Positions 62,088 to 64,000 of a stretch of DNA of 64,000 nt are shown here, piece by piece. Each line of letters begins with the position of its first letter. Positions within the stretch are counted from its first letter, which is position 1. The notes below the pieces were generated by a model. It did no database searches, was not told the DNA's origin, and worked only from the letters and a program-made list of their open reading frames with translations. This DNA is from MGBC131033 sp910585655 (GTDB taxonomy: Bacteria > Bacillota > Clostridia > Lachnospirales > Lachnospiraceae), in NCBI GenBank assembly GCA_949502025.1, contig CATBCG010000013.1:1-64000 (forward strand), read 5' to 3'. The translations under genes were made by a program, and so were the position numbers.

Positions 62088-62846
62088 CTACCACCCCATT
62101 TCCGCTAAAAAGTCTGAAAGCATGTTCCGTCTTGCCGGATCGCCGTGCTGATACTTTCCTAAATGGCATTCACCCAAAACCACTCCATCCTTCAAATACA
62201 AAATCCGGTTTCCACGTCTGGCAGAACGCATATCATGCGTCACCATTACCACGCCCTGTCCCTGTTCATGAAAGGCGGTCAGTGTATCAAGAACATCCAG
62301 CCCTGTCTTGGAATTTAAGGCTCCGGTCGGTTCGTCGGCAAACAGAAGCTCCGGCTTGTTGATAAGCGCACGGACAATTCCTACTCTCTGCGCCTCCCCG
62401 CCGGAAAGCTGCGCCGGAAACTTCCGCTGGGTCTCCTCGGAAATACCGACCGAGGCGAACAGCTCTTTTGCCTGCCGTACTAACGCCTTTTTATCCTTTT
62501 GCAGCAAAAGCCCTGCCGAAAGCACATTGTCCATCACCGACATTCCATCCATCAAATAAATCTGCTGAAATACAAACCCACAGTGCCTGCGCCGAAACAC
62601 AGCCAGCGCGTCCTGGTTTAGCTTTGAAATCACCGTATCGCCGAATGTAATCGTACCAAGAGAGGGCGTATCCATCCCGGAAAGCGCATACAATAACGTT
62701 GATTTCCCCGCTCCGCTTGCACCCATAATCACCGTAAAATCACCTTCATACAGCTCTAGGTCGATATTTTTTAAGACATGCTGCATCGCTCCGCCGCTCG
62801 AAAAGGATTTGCTTAACTGCTCTGCTTTTAATACTACCTTTTTCAC
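62088..62846 (-). CDS. ABC transporter ATP-binding protein (LolD/MacB type)
   Basis: The 252-residue ATPase begins at a GTG preceded by GGAGGG. It has Walker A GASGAGKST (about 41-49), signature LSGGEAQRVG (about 144-153) and Walker B LLFADEPTGALN (about 165-176). It pairs with the FtsX permease. A repeat-bearing promoter lies 45 bp upstream. Confidence 0.94.
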   Translation of the reverse strand: MKKVVLKAEQLSKSFSSGGAMQHVLKNIDLELYEGDFTVIMGASGAGKSTLLYALSGMDTPSLGTITFGDTVISKLNQDALAVFRRRHCGFVFQQIYLMDGMSVMDNVLSAGLLLQKDKKALVRQAKELFASVGISEETQRKFPAQLSGGEAQRVGIVRALINKPELLFADEPTGALNSKTGLDVLDTLTAFHEQGQGVVMVTHDMRSARRGNRILYLKDGVVLGECHLGKYQHGDPARRNMLSDFLAEMGW

Positions 62847-62890
62847 TCTTTTCCCTCCATGTTTTCTGGATATTTTTTACTTGCAGTTTC

Positions 62891-62944
62891 AGTATAGCCT
62901 TCCAATTCTTAATTGTCTTTAGAAAATCCTTAACCAATTCTTAA
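62891..62944 (-). promoter_or_regulatory. Promoter with phased TTAAGA repeats (OmpR-type)
   Basis: On the minus strand TTAAGAATTGG (62934-62944) is followed directly by TTAAGGATTTT (62923-62933), and TTAAGAATTGG returns at 62902-62912. -10 TATACT is at 62891-62896, with no good -35. The 11-bp phasing suggests activation by an OmpR-family regulator, perhaps the one at 58.9-59.6 kb. Confidence 0.6.
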
Positions 62945-63071
62945 ATAATTTGCCTAAAATATGCGGTTTTCAGGGCTTTTTTGTTACCAATTTGTTACTA
63001 ACGGTGCGTTATAATAAATGTGCATTCAAATTTTTCTGTTTTACGATTTAATTATTTAATACGCAAAAGAA
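62945..63071. other. AT-rich spacer at the edge of the accessory region
   Basis: I see no gene here. TTGTTACCAAT is followed by TTGTTACTAAC (62979-63000), another 11-bp period, whose meaning is unclear. The segment may contain the junction to the mobile element on the right, but no att repeat could be recognised from one side. Confidence 0.3.
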
Positions 63072-63101
63072 TTGACAATAATCTCTCTTATGTGCTATAC
63101 T
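63072..63101 (+). promoter_or_regulatory. Promoter of a possible small RNA
   Basis: TTGACA (63072-63077) and TATACT (63096-63101), both near-perfect, spacer 18 bp. No gene on the plus strand follows within the window. Confidence 0.7.
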
Positions 63102-63107
63102 TAGCTT

Positions 63108-63205
63108 GTCGGTTACAATAGACCGCGGATTGAAGTGTTAGTAAAGGCAATTGAGGATCCAAGCCTGCAAAGGCAGCTAGCTTGTTAGCTAGCTGCCTTT
63201 GTTTT
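63108..63205 (+). ncRNA. Possible small RNA of about 95 nt
   Basis: A strong promoter and a strong terminator enclose about 60 nt without a good reading frame. I do not recognise an RNA family. The 3' end is antisense to the last codons of the minus-strand Cys-containing protein gene. The alternative is that the hairpin mainly ends the minus-strand transcript and the promoter fires little. Confidence 0.4.
63169..63205. terminator. Terminator at the end of the accessory genes
   Basis: A perfect 13-bp stem AAAGGCAGCTAGC (63169-63181) / GCTAGCTGCCTTT (63188-63200) with a 6-nt loop, followed by GTTTTG on the plus strand. The right arm encodes the C-terminal residues of the minus-strand gene. Confidence 0.7.
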
Positions 63206-63649
63206 GCTCTCTTTATATTCGCTTATAAGCCGCCTTAGAAGCAATCCTACACTCTCTTTGTTATCGATCCAAAATCCTGCTTCCGTGTGCCGCTCTATGC
63301 CGCTTTGTAAAATCTCTTCCATTTCATCTGGCGTGATGGCTGGTTTTGGCGCTTCTGGCTTGCTTAACATTTCTCTGGCTACTTCGATCTCCTTTTCGAT
63401 CTGTTCAATCCATTCTAGGCGGATTGTCGTCGCCCAGTCAACCTGTTTTTCCGAGCCGGATAACATCGGCAATCCCATCTGTTCGGATACCTCAGCAGCC
63501 TCCCGATTCGCTTCGTTTCTTTCGACCTGCCTACACTCTGGACAAAAACTAGAAAAGTGCTTGTCCGCTTTCTTTTGACGATCCTCGCTTTTCCCAACAA
63601 TATTTACTCTCCCTGCATGTCCGCAGGCATATGTTCCGTTGTACCACAT
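63185..63649 (-). CDS. Phage/ICE-type hypothetical protein with Cys/His N-terminus
   Basis: The 154-residue protein starts MWYNGTYACGHAGRVNIVG and then has CPECR (about 36-40). A CxH plus CxxC set could hold one zinc. The rest is helical and acidic, with a predicted coiled coil (about 78-100). The start follows AAGGAAGAG and overlaps the upstream gene by 46 bp. Similar proteins occur in phage or conjugative element modules of Clostridia, but I assign no function. Confidence 0.65.
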   Translation of the reverse strand: MWYNGTYACGHAGRVNIVGKSEDRQKKADKHFSSFCPECRQVERNEANREAAEVSEQMGLPMLSGSEKQVDWATTIRLEWIEQIEKEIEVAREMLSKPEAPKPAITPDEMEEILQSGIERHTEAGFWIDNKESVGLLLRRLISEYKESKTKAAS

Positions 63650-63960
63650 ACTTTTCTCTTCCTTTCTCTACATTTTTGTATCCTTTTGGCATTTTCTGAT
63701 TGATTTATCCTGTAATATGGCTTAACTGCTGGCAAATAGCTTTCGACGATTTTTTTATTTAAAGATAGCTTTTCGGCTATTTCCTTCACATTCATTCCGC
63801 CTGCTGCCAACTTTAAAATCTTTTCATGAGTTTCGTTTATGATAATCCCTTCAGACGACAGGATTTTTCTTGCTCTATATTGAGAGCATTTCAGTTCCCG
63901 TGCCGTCCCCTTAATCGTCCCTGTTTTGCTAAAGGCTGCTATAAAATCTTTTGCATCCAT
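63604..63960 (-). CDS. HTH protein of phage/transposon type
   Basis: The 118-residue protein has two helix-turn-helix-like segments: FSKTGTIKGTARELKCSQYR (about 10-29) and GGMNVKEIAEKLSLNKKIVE (about 54-73), followed by a basic tail (KRIQKCRERKRK). Such small DNA-binding proteins often resemble phage small-terminase N-termini or element regulators. The start follows AAGGAAGGC. It is the last full gene before the right edge. Confidence 0.65.
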   Translation of the reverse strand: MDAKDFIAAFSKTGTIKGTARELKCSQYRARKILSSEGIIINETHEKILKLAAGGMNVKEIAEKLSLNKKIVESYLPAVKPYYRINQSENAKRIQKCRERKRKVCGTTEHMPADMQGE

Positions 63961-64000
63961 TTTTTAAGCCTTCCTTTTATTTCCTTTCTTGCAGGGGCGG

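Overview
The window looks like a chromosomal segment of a low-to-mid GC Clostridia species, most likely Lachnospiraceae. The reasons are strong AGGAGG-type ribosome binding sites, TTGACA/TATAAT promoters with 17-bp spacers, T-box and SAM-I leaders, many XRE, TetR, LysR and OmpR-type regulators, MacB/FtsX-like ABC transporters, a BspA-like leucine-rich surface protein and a vanG-type D-Ala-D-Ser cluster. I saw no rRNA, tRNA or CRISPR array. Most genes lie on the minus strand.

Left part (1-25.6 kb): The window opens inside the 5' end of a group II intron. It sits exactly behind the terminator of a T-box leader, so that leader is separated from its target gene beyond the window. Next come a GH94-type glycoside phosphorylase, a PAP2 phosphatase, and a minus-strand series: methyltransferase, large C39-like surface protein, deoD, deoC, glf, GT2 glycosyltransferase. 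A proline-rich protein converges on an RluA-type pseudouridine synthase. That synthase ends a five-gene signalling operon: hybrid kinase, degenerate HD-GYP protein, membrane kinase, response regulator, RluA. Then follow metK behind a SAM-I riboswitch, a serine dehydratase operon (sdaAB-sdaAA) with a peptidase S66 gene, and a two-domain CmpB-like membrane protein.

Middle part (25.6-49.4 kb): A degraded patch carries an AbrB/MazE-type antitoxin whose PIN-type toxin is cut short by a 72-bp inverted-repeat element, plus short gene remnants and a duplicated 42-bp tract. After it come two XRE regulators (one with tandem helical repeats, one membrane-anchored), a chemotaxis receptor, a HelD helicase, an MFS transporter behind a perfect cre site, a MacB-like ABC transporter, and a BlaI/BlaR1/sensor-kinase operon with a textbook palindromic operator but no response regulator. 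Then TetR plus alpha/beta hydrolase, a BspA-like protein, a YczE-like membrane protein, a LysR gene, a secreted Big_2 protein, and a radical SAM / cysteine-cluster pair.

Right part (49.4-64 kb): vanR-vanS and vanG-vanT form a vanG-type cluster without vanXY. The two pairs are separated by a terminator and a structured repeat element. Upstream are a long-form threonylcarbamoyl-AMP synthase, a two-component system whose regulator and kinase genes flank an ABC-2 transporter, and a second FtsX-type ABC transporter. Direct 11-bp repeats upstream of several of these transporter operons point to OmpR-family control. The last kilobase holds a possible small RNA and two genes that look like the edge of a phage or conjugative element.

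A repeated motif, GTATGATAGGAAAGTT, occurs five times (4.4, 35.1 and 52.8-52.95 kb). Each copy directly follows a hairpin with a T-rich tail, which suggests a terminator-linked repeat family.
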